This document shows positions 23,571-35,560 of a stretch of 64,000 nt of DNA, piece by piece (positions within the stretch are counted from its first letter, which is position 1; the number at the start of each line of letters is the position of its first letter). The stretch is from Cunninghamia lanceolata (taxonomy: Eukaryota; Streptophyta; Pinopsida; Cupressales; Cupressaceae), in the NCBI GenBank assembly GCA_027924645.1, contig BSBN01000781.1, positions 1,302,001 to 1,366,000 of the forward strand. Reading direction: 5' to 3'. Position numbers and translations under genes: made by a program. The notes beneath the pieces were generated by a model. It was given only the letters and a program-made list of their open reading frames with translations. It searched no databases and was not told where the DNA came from.

Positions 23571-24382
23571 GAAATGTTGATGATTATTTTTGGACAAGTC
23601 AACAATAGAGTAAAACACTAAGTCTCTCACTCTCTCTTGAATAAAGCTTTCCACAGGCTAAGCTATGTGATCCAGTGAAGTAACTCCAAGGTTCCATTTT
23701 CTTATGATTCACGAGGGATTAACTCAGTGACTTAATGTGATATTGCTGATTATCACAAAGGGACTTACACAATTATTCTAACAACTTGATTGTTTCACTT
23801 ACTAGAGGCGAACACTTCAAATTTCTAAGTACTGCAATTCTTAGCATAAGATGTGGTGATGAAGTTCTTAATCCTAATTCCTAACAATGATATATAAAAA
23901 AGGTGAAAAAGATGAAGGTTTAGGAAACTACTCTAATCCTAGATGCAAGAAACGATTATTGATCAGGCAAAATCAACCAACTCTTTGCCAAGTTAAACAA
24001 CTACACAAGGTTGATGCAATCTTCTAGGATGATACAAGATGTTCAAATCACTCATGCTCATTAATGTTCAACAAACACAAATAATCAAAGTTAAGTTCAC
24101 TTTGTTTAGACTAACCATACATTGCAACTTGCAAGCCACAAATCACAAATGGTATGAACATATAGATTTCACCACGAAGCAATAATAATAACTTCCACCA
24201 ACTAACATAACACTTAAAAGAAAACTTAATCTAACTTAACACTCGCCTGAAGGAATCAAAAACCATGCAACACTTTGAAACATAGAGAGAATCACCAAGC
24301 AATAAATCTTATATTATCTCAAAGAGTTCTTGCAACAGTTTTTCCAAAGTCTTCAACCTTACAAATGAGAGCAAAAAGAGCC

Positions 24383-24390
24383 CTTAAATA
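24383..24390 (-). promoter_or_regulatory. TATA-like box, candidate Gypsy-1 LTR promoter
   Basis: On the minus strand TATTTAAG lies in GCCTATTTAAGGGC, about 0.8 kb from the LTR end. It would start a transcript near 24360 and give an R-U5 of normal size. It competes with the site at 28031-28039 as the main promoter. Confidence 0.4.
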
Positions 24391-24485
24391 GGCTTCAAGA
24401 ATACATGAATGACCAAGATCGATTGGCAAAATGAATGGACCAGATTACGCCACCTTAGTAGGTGGTTACAACAAACTTCTATTTT

Positions 24486-27400
24486 TTAGCATATGAAAGA
24501 GGGAACAAAGGCACATTTTCCAAGAAGAGAAGAATGACACATCACAAGCCTATGAGGAATCTCCATGTGAGTAACCATCACTAGTGTTATGAAATTCAAT
24601 GAATCTGGACACCACTTGTTTAACAAGTCATCAAAAGGTACACTTGGTGTATTCCTAATGGTTCCTTCTACTTCAAGTACATCAACTGTATAAATGCCAA
24701 GTGTCTTCTCCCAATCAATCATTCTAGCTTTGTTGGCGCCAAGGTGGATAGCAAGTTAGTATATACTATCAAGTCTCTGATCAGAAACATCATCTTCTTG
24801 AAAGTAGAATGCTTGGACTTGTTCTTTCATACTATCAATAGTCATCTCTCCTAAGGGATTGTATATCTTCATCAATGATGCATGTATACGATCTTGGATC
24901 CTTTGAATCACACTTCTTACTCTTGACATATATGTTTCAACTCTATCAAGTAGTTGTCCTTTATTATGAAAGCAATAGTACCAAGAAGAGAAATCATATG
25001 TTATTCCTTCTTCATTTATCTCAGCATGTATCAACTCATCAATTGAAGCTTCCATCAAACTCTTCAAATGTGGCATAAATTATTCTTTGATGGCCTTAAA
25101 CTCAACACATGCTGGCAACAATGCAAGCACTCTTTCCTTAAGATCACCAACCTTATCATACACTTGCATAATATATTCAAGATGTTCATATGTCATTTCT
25201 CTTGACCTCTTCATCCAATCCTTCAACCTATGAGATGAAGATCTCAACCCCTCAAGATGTACAACTATTTATGGAGGAAGAATGGGTGGAGGTGTAGAAA
25301 CTCTTTCCTACTGATGGATAGGATGTATTAGGTGTTGAATATACTATTCCAATGCCTGACACCTTTGTTTAGCCTTTAACCTACCTTCTGTTTCCTGTCT
25401 TATGCTAGCTCGAGCATTAGCAATTGAATCCTGAAGTTCTTCCTCTACTTGTGCCCTAGTCAATGGACCCAAATCAATTGTGTTGATATCATAATCATCA
25501 GGTACAATGTCTTCTATATTCTTCTCAACTCTTGGAATAGCTACATGAACCCTCCTTACACAAACTTCATCTTTTGTTATCTTTGAAAGAGTGGTTGCTT
25601 TCTTCTTCAATTTTTGAGTAGACATGTCTAAAAGTAACTCCTCAACTGGAATAGGATGATAACTTTCTACTTCACAAATTTCTTTAATTCTTTCCTGTAA
25701 CCACTCTAGCAATGATGAAAAATCCCCTGGCTATTGTACTTGCCTTTCTTTAATGGACAATGATTCTTCTTCAGCTTCATCTTTGTCTTCAGTGTTAGCT
25801 TCATCAATTATTTCAGTATCATGTGGACTTGAAGGTACTTCTTCAAATGGAATATCTGGGACTTCATCTTCAACTACACGGACAACTCTATCTTGATTCA
25901 TTGGAGTATCTCCTGGTTGCCTAGATGAAGCAGTTTCAATTCTTATCCTCTTCTTTTTCTGACTTGATTGTCCTTATGCAGATTCAAGTTGCTTCCTTTT
26001 CTTTGCTTGACTTGAATCTCTTTCATTATCTTTACTTCGTGAATCTCTACTAGGTGCACTATGCTGTACTTGTTGCTCAACTTCTCCCATCTTTGTGTAG
26101 GTGAGCCTCTTTCCTTCATCTATCAATGCTTGTACTTGATCTTTTGCATGCTCCTTAGTGATAGCAATTATGGATTCTATCAACTCTTCATCATATACCC
26201 TTTCTCTATCAGCCCAATCAATAGTATATGGCAAATTCTGTACCTTGTTGTATTCATCCTCTGAAAGAGTCCTATCATCATCTAGTTGATCAGGAATCCT
26301 CAACACTTTTGTAGCTCTTACCAAATCCCATCTCAATCTTGAACATTTTTACATCCTTATATCATCATCATCAATAGCATTTGCCCAATGATCTTCAAGT
26401 TGTTCTATATGTTGATAGGTAGGATATGACTACTTGATTGGTCCATGTGGGTCAAAGTTCTCCCTCCTTGAATCATGAAGATGTAAATGATATGTTTGAA
26501 GCTCAATCTTACAGTGCTCGGCTGCTTGTAGTGATGGACATGAGTAATATCTCCCAAGCTTTAGAGGGAATTGAACCCTGACTTTCTTCCTTGTCCTCTG
26601 CATCTTATGGAACTCTAACAACTGTCTTGATACTTCCAACAGTACCATCCTATTAGTAGGATACCTTGGAAATCGATATGGAAAGGATGTGAAGCCTTGA
26701 ATCCTTATGTAGGTGAACCTATCATATTGAATATAATATCTTCCATATTGTTCAATGAAGGCCCTAGTAGCACTTATCACTCTCCTATGTAACTCTCCTC
26801 GCAATGTCCTTACTATATACATGGCAAATGCATCATTGAATCTCTTGTAATGGTTGATGTTCTTGAGATGAAGCTGTGTATAACATTGATGTGATAGGAT
26901 TTGATTGGACTTTATGCCTACTTATCCTTTAGATGTTAACCCCTTGTAGACCACATTCCTCGCCATTATGTAGACAAGATAGGAAGTCATGAATAAGGAC
27001 TTTGACTCATCAAAATTTTCAAATTGCTCATCAAGGCAATGACTTATAAGCCCAGCCCAATCAATCATCTTATTCTTCGTGAAAACATGATCAAGATATG
27101 TATAAATCTATCCTTCCAAAGTTGATGATTGAGGCCTACCTATCACTCTATTCAAGAACATGATGAAATAACTTATCTCTTGTTTGAAATCTGCCTTGTG
27201 GAACTTAGGATCTTCTGAATTGTATATCTTGGTTGACGGATCTATCATCCACTTCTTCCTTACTTCTTGCATATACTGCTTGCAATTGGCTTCAAAGGTA
27301 TGTTGTACAGTTGTAGGACAAATGAACACTGTCTTTCAATTCAGGATGTTGAAGATCTCTTGAATAACCTCTCTTTGTAGATAAGCTACAACAGTTCCAT

Positions 27401-27698
27401 CCTTAGCCACAACTCATCTTCTTTATTTATCATAGTGTTGAATTCATTCCAAAACCAATTTAGTGCTAGGTAAGGCAGGTAGGAAACAAGCTGCTTGTAT
27501 GATTCCACTCTTGGCAATGGCCTTGATGTCTTTATTCCTCGTAATGGTGAGCAAGAAATCTTTTATCTCCTGTAAATTGACATGTCCCATGTTAGTATTA
27601 CCCACATTCTTCCAATGCGTCTCGAGCTTGGAGTCAGGTAAAGTTGACTTGGCATCCATCTTGATCATCACTTGATGCTCCTTCACCATCATGCCCAT
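24486..27698 (-). pseudogene. Unknown cargo reading frame inside the Gypsy-1 LTR (about 1070 codons)
   Basis: I do not recognise this protein. Seven open stretches (27698-27444, 27329-27108, 26822-26430, 26336-25974, 25712-25344, 25076-24756, 24722-24486) all share one minus-strand frame, broken by stops but not by a net frameshift. The N-terminal two thirds look globular and helical, with WAGLISHCLDEQF near 27060 and an Arg/Tyr-rich part near 26800-26500. A charged Lys/Glu/Ser-rich region (about 26090-25750) and coiled-coil-like sequence (about 25480-25350) follow. It has no reverse transcriptase, integrase or protease motif. A TATA-like site lies about 340 bp upstream on the same strand. 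Confidence 0.6.
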
Positions 27699-28030
27699 TT
27701 ACCTACAAGACAACACCTCTATTAGTGACTTGAAATAACAAAATTATCTCTATAAGACTATTTTTTGCATGATGAAGCTATGAAAATCTAAAATTTGAAT
27801 AAATAAAAAGCAATTTTATGAATTAAATATAGCTGAAACATACCTTTTGTTCAATTTTTAGATTGAAATAATACTAATTTCTGTAGAAAATGATGAAAAA
27901 TCAGATTTAAGCAAAAAAAAAGACTTGAATAAATGCAGATCTGCTGAAGAAATTCACTATTCCTCCTGTAAAAAATCGCTCCAAGAGTGAACTTGTAATG
28001 AATAATGATGAAATGAAGTGGAGCGGCCCT

Positions 28031-28039
28031 CTTTATATA
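28031..28039 (-). promoter_or_regulatory. TATA-like box upstream of the LTR cargo frame
   Basis: On the minus strand the sequence CCTATATAAAGAGGGCCGC contains TATATAAAG. It is about 340 bp before the first Met of the cargo frame. It is the best-formed TATA box in this LTR. Whether it drives the cargo, the whole element, or both is not known. Confidence 0.5.
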
Positions 28040-28143
28040 GGTCATTTACCTAGGTTAAAGTGCTGGTCGGCCAGGCAAGTCAGCCAGCATCAGCATTTAA
28101 TGTATTTTTGAACATTTAAAATTTTTAAACATACTTCCTATTT

Positions 28144-28379
28144 AGGTGCCAAAATAGGTGAAAGAGGGATGAAATGGCACCTTGTCTTGTTGTCTATTCC
28201 TTAATAATTTCAAACAAATTTCAACTTAGGCACTGAAATAAGATGGAGAGAGCTGTAATATGTGCCCTACTTCTTGACTTCTCCTTCATTCTCCATTCTA
28301 GATGCAATTGATGACTTCAATTCAAACATGTTTCATCCAAGGCGCTGAAATAAAGTGGTCTTGACACAAAGGTGTGCCT
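28144..28379. repeat. Three 40-bp inverted-repeat modules (left group)
   Basis: Modules at 28144-28182, 28228-28267 and 28340-28379 each begin AGGYRC and end GYRCCT (the second ends GTGCCC). The length of 39-40 bp is constant although the middle varies. They continue the array found on the other side of Copia-1. Confidence 0.8.
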
Positions 28380-28388
28380 AGATGTTTA

Positions 28389-29590
28389 TGTTGCAAGTAT
28401 GGGCCTAACTGGTGTTGTCATTGATGTCAACATACTCCTGTTGCATTAATGATAAGGTTTGGATGAGCCGTGAGCTGAGGATATTGAGAAAATTAGTCTC
28501 AATCAGGAACAATGATGACTGTAAGGTAAAAGTCCAAGTTAGGATGATGATCAGAGGATGTAGATTAAAGGGTTTGTAGATATGTGTCTTTAGATGATCT
28601 AGTAGAGATTTCAGAGGTCCGCATGAAGATCTAAAGAAGTTATGGCCGCTCAAGTAGAACCGGCTCCAGCAGGTGTTCAGAGGTGACAGAGTGACACAGA
28701 TAGGTCCAGTGAGATCTGGTAATGCACTATCCCATTTTGCAGATTTGAGGGAGTGTTGAAGACGTCCGTGTGAAGTGTCAACTCGATTGTTTCATGGTTT
28801 GAAGGTCTAGAAGAACCTATTCCTTTGTGACAGTAATGACAGACTATGTTCTTAAAGCTCTAGATGAAGGAGAGGAGAATTCTAGCAAGCAGATGAAGAG
28901 TGGATGTTCTCAAGTGATTCGAGAAAGGTTGTTGTGATCCTTGAATCGTGTCCAGTTCATGTTGGTGGTCTGCATTGAAGTTAGAGTGCGCATTTGAAGA
29001 ATAACCACTGGATGATGGTGTTCTTCCTGAGACTGGCCGACCGGATGTATTACACGTCTTGCTGATGTTCTTGTAGATGTTTGCCGACTTAGATGATTAT
29101 TCCTAAGTCGATGCCTTGTATAAATGAGGATTGCGAAGTCAGTTTGAACTTGCTTTTTGTGTGGAGATGAGCAAGTGGTAGCAAAGAGGAGAGCGAAAGG
29201 TAGAGCAGAAGTATTGAGCTTAATGGAACTAATTCAAGCATGGTGAAGATTCTATTCTCCAGTTCATGTATGTGATACTTATTTCTTTGTAGATAGCGTG
29301 TCTCTTGTAGACAGTGAGCCCTAATTGGCATGTGCCATTTTGTTCTTTCTATTCTTCTAACAGAGAATACATTCTTGGGTTAATCACCCCATGGTTTTTC
29401 CCTTAACCGGGTTTTCCACATCAAAATTTTGGTGTCCTATGTGTTGATGAGTTTCTGCTTTTGATTTGAATGCATTATGTTTCATGTTTAATATACTGCT
29501 AATCACTAAGATGATTTAAGTGTGTAAATTGGAGAAAGTTTTACACAACTGATTCACCCCCCCTCTCAGTTGTGTGCCCTAAGTCTAACA
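28389..29590 (+). repeat. Copia-1 first LTR
   Basis: Begins TGTTGCAAGTATGGGCC, ends GTCTAACA (1202 bp). A TATA-like TATAAAT is at 29119-29125. The end contains the CCCCCCTCTCAGTTGTG block next to the LTR boundary, common to the copia-type LTRs of this window. Confidence 0.92.
29119..29125 (+). promoter_or_regulatory. TATA-like box in Copia-1 LTR
   Basis: TATAAAT in CTTGTATAAATGAGG; conserved at 34695-34701 in the second LTR and, on the opposite strand, at 40030-40036 in Copia-2, so it is a family feature. Confidence 0.6.
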
Positions 29591-29592
29591 AT

Positions 29593-29604
29593 TGGTATCA
29601 AAGC
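29593..29604 (+). other. Copia-1 primer-binding site
   Basis: TGGTATCAAAGC, two bases after the LTR, is the usual plant copia site complementary to initiator methionine tRNA (TGGTATCAGAGC) with one change. Confidence 0.9.
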
Positions 29605-29647
29605 TAAGTTCCTCTAAAAGGAGCTTAACCACTTGAGGAGATCCAGG

Positions 29648-30623
29648 ATGTTGTCATACAAGAAGGATAGTCCGAAGTTTGATGGAACCAACTTTTCTCT
29701 TTGGAAAGGTCACATGAAATGTCACTTGTAGTGTATGGGAATGATGTATTGGTCCATGGTTACAAAAGCGTATGTACCTCCACAGGGTGGTCCGATAACC
29801 CTAAATGAAATCACAGATATTGAAAACAATCTGTGGACCAAAGAGGCTCTTCTAAGCACATTATCTGACTCAGAGCTCTCAAATGTTATTGACCTACCAA
29901 CTACCTTTGAGATTTGGAATAAACTGGAACTTTTGCATGAAGGAGACTAGTATGTTAAATGTGCAAGGTTACATAGTCTAAAAGGGAAATTTGAAAAACT
30001 AAAGATGAGAGATGATGAAAATATTACCACCTTTATGCCAAGAGTGAATGAGCTGGTCTATGGAATTAGAAATGCTGGTGGAGTCTTGGATGAAAATGAG
30101 ATTGTTGGTAAAATTCTCAGATCCCTTCCTGCTTCTTACAAAATCAAGGTTGCTGCCATTGAAGAATTCAGAGCCCATACTACTGTCACAAGAGATCAAT
30201 TGGCTACATTTGAAATGACAGAGTTTGGAGACGACCCCCCAAGACTGAATCTGCTTTCAAAGCCAGTGCCTCTGTTAAAGGTAAACAAAGGTTTGATCTG
30301 GGAGAGAATTCTTCAAGGAAATTGTCATGGTATGAAAAAGCACGAAAAAATCTAGAAGAAGAAGAAGTAGAAACTGCTCAACTTGAAGCCCTTATTGCAA
30401 AGAGGCTGCCAAGAGGATCCGGTAAGTATGAAGGAAAATTACCTTTTAAGTGTTTTAACTGCAATAAGATTGGTCATTTTGCCTCAAAGTGTCCGGAAAT
30501 ATTTTCAAGGCAAAATCCTAACAAGCCAAGGTTCCAAAAGAACTATTACTATGTTCATGAAGAAGATGATAATGGAGGAGTAACAGATGATGAATTAGAG
30601 ACTGGAAACAAATTAGGAAATGA
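29648..30623 (+). pseudogene. Copia-1 Gag
   Basis: Starts at ATG 29648 (MLSYKKDSPKFDG...FSLWKGHMK), the typical copia gag opening. It continues through EIWNKLELLHEGD, then KYVKC-like text after a stop at 29948, GKILRSLPASYK and a zinc knuckle CFNCNKIGHFASKC at about 30452-30493. A frameshift near 30290-30320 and another near 30640 separate the pieces. The knuckle is intact. It aligns with Copia-2 gag over its whole length. Confidence 0.9.
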
Positions 30624-31934
30624 TTGGGTGTTTATTGCATCAAGGAAGAAGAACCAATATCCTTTGTATCTATCAATCATAAGATTGTAGAAAGAGCCCT
30701 GGCTGCCCAAGTTGAAGAAAAGGATGATTGGGTCATTGACAGTGGATGCTCTCACCATATGATAGGTGACAAAAATAAGTTCGTAGATTTGGAAAGGTAT
30801 GAAGGAGGAGTGGTAAAGTTTGGTGACAATTCTGCTGGTAGAATTAGAGGAAGAGGAACCATTTCTTTTGATGGAAGAAATAAAACTGGTAATGTACTGT
30901 ATGTTGAAGGTTTGAAGCACAATCTTCTTAGTGTTGGAGAGTTGGTGGACAAAGGCTATGATCTCTGATTCAAGGATGGAAAATGCAAAATCTTTGAAAG
31001 TTCTGGAATAGAGATTGCATCTGGTACTCAAACTAAAGGTAATATCTTCCACTTGGTTGGTACTGGTAAAAACTGCTTATTTGATCAAGTTAATCAGAGT
31101 TGGTTATGGCATAGAAGGATGTGTCATGTGAATTTTTATAATATCATCAAGATAAGCAATACTCAGGCTATAAGAGATCTTCCAAAATTGGTGAAACCTA
31201 CTAACAGCTTGTGCAAGGAATGTCAGTTGGGTAAGCTGAGCAGAGTCACATTCAAAAGCAAGGAACTATCTTCTACCAGATTATTGGACTTAGTTCACAC
31301 TGATCTTTGTGGTCCGGCAAGAACCAAGAGTATTCAAGGTGATAGATACTTTATGCTGCTAATTGATGACTATTCCTAGATGATGTGGGTAACCATTCTA
31401 AAGGAGAAATCAGAAACTCTTGAGAAATTCAAAATATTCAAGGCTATGGTAGAGAATGAAATAGGATTAAAGTTGAAATGCCTGAGGTTTGATAGAGGTG
31501 GAGAATTCACATCCGGTGAGTTCATAGAGTTCTGTGAGAAACATGGAATTAAGAGACAGTTGTCTGCTCCTAAGACTCCATAGCAGAATGGAGTAGTGGA
31601 GAGAAAGAACTGGACCATCCAGGAAGCATCTAGAACCATGATGATGGAAGCAAATGTTCCTCAGATCTATTGGAGAGAAGCTATCAGCACTGCAGTCTAT
31701 ACTCTCAATCAAGTTGAAATCAGAAGCAATACTGGTAAGACCCCTTATAAACTTTGGTTTGGCATTACTCCTACTATAAGATATTTTAGAGTCTTTGGTA
31801 GCAAATGTTACATCAAAAGAGATGAAGATCTAGGCAAGTTTGATGCTAGAAGTGATGAAGGAATATTCTTGGGTTACTCTACTCAAAGCAAAGCATACCG
31901 ATGTTATAACAAGAGACTAAGAAAGAAGAGATAG
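30624..31934 (+). pseudogene. Copia-1 protease and integrase
   Basis: The protease has the copia active-site motif WVIDSGCSHHM at about 30729-30760, then HNLLSVGEL. After a TGA near 30967 come WLWHRRMCHVNF and CKECQLGK, the HHCC zinc region (about 31102-31230). The integrase core has DLVHTDLCGP and RFDRGGEFTS, and the glutamate region QNGVVERKN lies just after a TAG at 31581. It ends RCYNKRLRKK at 31934; the region between integrase and RT (31935-32140) is shortened and broken. Confidence 0.9.
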
Positions 31935-32142
31935 GTCTGAATGAGCCTGATCAAGAAGCAAAAGTGCAAGAAACTCCCAAAGTTCCAAGGTATGTAAGAC
32001 TAAACCACTCTGAAGATCAGATCATAGGTGACAAAAGCAAAGGTGTGCAAAATAGAAAAAAATTGCTCAAAATTTAGATGAATATTGTCTGATTTCAAAG
32101 ATTGAACCTAAGACAATAAATGAAGCCTGCAATGATGAAAAC

Positions 32143-33144
32143 TTGACCAAAGCCATGGAGGAAGAGTTGATGCAAATTGAGAAAAATCACACTTGGGATC
32201 TTGTTCCCAGACCTAGAAACAAGAATGTGATTGGAACCAAATGGGTCTTCCGAAACAAACTAAATGAAGTTGGTGAAGTAATTAGAAATAAAGCCAGATT
32301 GGTCTGCAAGGGCTACTCTCAAATAGAAGGAATTGATTTTGAAGAAACTTTTGCTCTGGTGGCAAGAATTGAAGTAGTCAGACTATTCCTTGCCTTTGCT
32401 ACCTTCAAGGATTTCAAGGTATATCAGATGGATGTCAAGTCTGCCTTTCTAAACGGTAACTTGGAAGAAGAAGTATATATAGAGCAACCGGATGGATTTC
32501 AATTGTCTAAACATGGTGATATTGTTTGCAAGTTGAAGAAGGAACTGTATGGACTAAAGCAAGCCCCAAGAGCCTAGTATGAAAGATTGGACAAACATCT
32601 TTTGAAGATTGGTCTCAACAAAGGTACTACTGACAGTAACTTATATTTCAAAATTGATCATGAAAACATCTTGATTGTTGAAGTATTTGTTGATGGTATC
32701 ATCTTTGGAGGAAGAGATAGTATGTGTAAAACTTTTGCAAATCAAATGAAAAGTGAGTTTGAGATGTCTATGCTTGGAGAAATAAATTTCTTCTTGGGTC
32801 TGCAAATTACTTAAACAAAGAAAGGAATCTTTATTTCTCAGACCAAATATGTGAAAGAATTGTTGAGGAAATTTGGAATGGAAGATTCAAAGCCAATGAA
32901 TACTCCCATGGAAACCAGATGTAAGTTGAGCAAAGGTGATGACTCTCCTAAGGCAGACCAGACAAAGTACAGATCAATGATTGGAGGATTGTTGTATCTG
33001 ACTCAAACTAGACTAGATATAATGCAGGCTATTAGTCTTGTTGCGAGATTCCAGGCTGATCCCAGAGAATCTCATGTCATGGCAATCAAAAGGATTTTTA
33101 GATATATAAAAGGAACAGTTGAGTATGGTTTGTGGTATCCTTGA
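32143..33144 (+). pseudogene. Copia-1 reverse transcriptase
   Basis: Visible are [12 protein letters not shown] (about 32224), [11 protein letters not shown] (about 32428), YGLKQAPRA followed by TAG in place of Trp (32575), the catalytic box and KSKPMNTPM-like sequence. The catalytic copia motif YVDD has become FVDG (about 32680-32700), so one catalytic Asp is gone. A TAA is at 32812. Otherwise the domain is of full length. Confidence 0.9.
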
Positions 33145-33639
33145 GATCATGATTTCTCTCTTCATGCATATACAGATGCATATTGGGTAGGAGATGTGGA
33201 TGACCGAAAGAGTACCAATGGTGGAGCATTCTTTTTGGGAAAGAGATTGGTTTCTTGGCTAAGCAAGAAACAAGAGGCAATACCCTTGTCTACAACTGAA
33301 GCAGAATACATTGTAGTAGTAGGTTGTTGCACTCAAGTTTTGTGGATGAAGCAAATGCTAAGAGATATTAAAGTAGAGTATGAGGAGCCTATCACAATCT
33401 TCTGTGATAATTCAAGTGCTATAAGTATATCTAAGAATCCAGTGTTGCATTCAAATACAAAGCATATATCTATCAAGTTTCACTTTCTGAGAGAGCAAGT
33501 GAACAAGAATGAAGTCAAATTGGAGTTTGTGTCATCCAAGGATCAGATTGCAGATATCTTTACTAAACCTCTACCTAAGGCCTCTTTTGAGTATCTCAGG
33601 GAGAAGTTAGGGGTTATTGCCCCTCCGGTGATGACCTAA
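33145..33639 (+). pseudogene. Copia-1 RNase H
   Basis: After a TGA at 33142 the frame continues with HAYTDAYWVGD (first Asp), STTEAEYIVV (Glu), IFCDNSSAI (Asp) and HSNTKHISIKFHFLRE, then DIFTKPLP and its stop at 33637. This is a complete copia RNase H with its catalytic residues in place. Confidence 0.9.
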
Positions 33640-33962
33640 GGTGCACTGATGTGCATCAGTCCGGTGGGTATCACAGTCACATCTTGTGATTCAGATTGAT
33701 GCTGGGGAGCTGCTACTCAGGGGGAGCAGCATGTATGATTCTAAAGTGTTGGAATTGCAAGTATGAGCCCTTTGCCATTGATGTCAAAGCGGGAGAGAAG
33801 ACATGTGAAAAATAAGTGGTTGCTGATCAAAGGGGGAGTAGTAAAGGGAGAGAAGACATGTGAATGGTTGCTGTTGATAGGGGGAGTTGTGACAGTAAGG
33901 AGAAGTTCTTGTCTTGATGGTTTTTCACATCATATGTTGCCATCAATGACAAAGCGAGAGAT
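33640..33962 (+). other. Copia-1 3' untranslated region with repeated G-rich purine tracts
   Basis: Purine tracts containing GGGGGAG occur near 33720, 33827 and 33881. A direct repeat of about 55 bp containing GAGAAGACATGTGAA lies at 33791-33890. The text CCATTGATGTCAAAGCG (33777) and CCATCAATGACAAAGCGAGAGAT (33941) also repeats, the second directly before the LTR. Such multiplied polypurine tracts occur in SIRE/Maximus-like copia elements; the true primer is probably the last. Confidence 0.7.
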
Positions 33963-35198
33963 TGTTGCAAGTATGGGCCTAACCTATGTTGTCATTGATG
34001 TCAACATACTCCTGTTGCATTAATGATAAGGTTTGGATGAGCTGTGAGCTGATGATATTGAGAAAATTAGTCTCAATCAGGAACAATGAAGAACAATGAT
34101 GACTGTAAGGTAAAAGTCCAAAATAGGATGATGATCAGAGGATGCGGATTAAAGGGTTTGTAGATATGTGTCTTTAGATGATCCAATAGAGATTTTAGAG
34201 GTCTGCATGAAGATCTGAAGAAGTTATGGCCACTCAAGTAGAACTGGCTCCGACAGGTGTTTAGAGGTGACAGAGTGACACAGATAGGTCCAGTGAGATC
34301 CGGTAATGCACTATCCCATTCTGCGGATTTGAGGGAGTGTTGAAGACATTAGTGTGAAGTTTCAACTCGATTGGTTCATGGTTTGAAGGTCCGAAAGAAC
34401 CTATTCCTATGTGACAGTAATGACAGACTATGTTCTTAAAGCTCCGGATGAAGGAGAGGAGAATTCTAGCAAGAAAATGAAGAGTGGATGTTCTCAAGTG
34501 ATTCGGGAAAGGTTGTTGTGATCCTTGGATCGTGTCCAGTTAATGTTGGTGGTTCACATTGAAGTTAGAGTGTGCATTAACCACTGGATGATGGTGTTCT
34601 TCCTAAGACTAGCCAACCGGATGTATTACACGTCTTGCGGATGTTCTTGTAGATGTTTGCCAACTTAGATGATTATTCCTAAGTCGATGCCTTGTATAAA
34701 TGAGGATTGCGAAGTCAGTTTGAACTTGCCTTTTTGTGTGGAGATGAGTGAGTGGTAGTGAAGAGGAGAGCGAAAGGCAGAGTAGAAGTATTGAGCTTAA
34801 TGGAGCTGATTCAAGCATGGTGAAGATGCTATTCTCTAGTTCATATATGCGATACTTATTTCTTTGTAGGTAGTGTGTCTCTTGTAGGTAGTGAGCCTCT
34901 TGTGAGCAGTGTGCTTGGGCAGTGAGCCCTAATTGGCATGTGCCATTTTGTTCTTTCTATTCTTTTAATAGAGAATACATTCTTGGGTTAATCACCTCGT
35001 GTTTTTTCCCTTAACTGGGTTTTCCATGTCAAAATCTTGGTGTCCTATGTGTTGATGAGTTTCTGCTTTTGATTTGAATGCGTTATGTTTCATGTTTAAT
35101 ATACTGCTAATCACTAAGAGGATTTAAGTGTGTAAATTGGAGAAAATTTTGCACAACTGATTCACCCCCCCTCTCAGTTGTGTGCCCTAAGTCTAATA
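33963..35198 (+). repeat. Copia-1 second LTR
   Basis: Begins TGTTGCAAGTATGGGCC, ends GTCTAATA (terminal CA decayed to TA). At 1236 bp it is longer than the first LTR, mainly through an extra copy of a short unit with the core GAGCAGTGTGCTTG near 34895. Confidence 0.92.
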
Positions 35199-35439
35199 GT
35201 TTGTATCAGAGCTAAGTTCCTCTAAAAGGAGCTTAACCGCTTGAGGAGATCCAAGATGTCGTCATACAAGAAGGATAGTCTAAAGTTTGATGGAACCACC
35301 TTTGCTCTTTGGAAAGGTCGCATGAAATGTCACTTGTAGTGTATGGGAATGTCGTATTGGTCCATGGTTACAAAAGCGTATGTACCTCCACAGGGTGGTC
35401 CGACAACCCTAAATGAAATCACAGATGCTGAAAACAATC
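35199..35439 (+). pseudogene. Truncated second copia internal start (primer site and gag N-terminus)
   Basis: After the second LTR come a primer site (TTGTATCAGAGC, one change), the same leader, and gag from ATG 35256. It matches 29591-29835 closely and stops after GAAAACAATCT, where Gypsy-1 LTR sequence resumes. This shows a second copy in tandem, now deleted. Confidence 0.88.
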
Positions 35440-35560
35440 TTACCTTTTGATGACCTTGGTTCTTTGCTCTTCTTACTCCCTCAATCACTCTCCTTAACTT
35501 CCAAGAGCTCTTGCTAACATTTGCATGCTAGACATCAAAGTGTGAACCCTCTTTTGTTTA

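Larger units (their letters stand above)
28389..35439 (+). mobile_element. Copia-1: Ty1/copia element plus the start of a second internal region
   Basis: LTR (28389-29590), internal gag-pol (29591-33962), LTR (33963-35198), then a further primer site and gag start (35199-35439) that ends abruptly. The domain order gag, protease, integrase, reverse transcriptase, RNase H is that of copia. The arrangement LTR-internal-LTR-partial internal is what unequal recombination between tandem copies, or a truncated tandem, leaves behind. It lies in the Gypsy-1 LTR; no target duplication is expected because the right end is not an LTR end. Confidence 0.88.

Noticed and set aside
28384..35203. GTTTA before and GTTTG after Copia-1 as a target duplication
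   Set aside because: The right string is the start of the second leader and primer site, not host DNA; the similarity is accidental.
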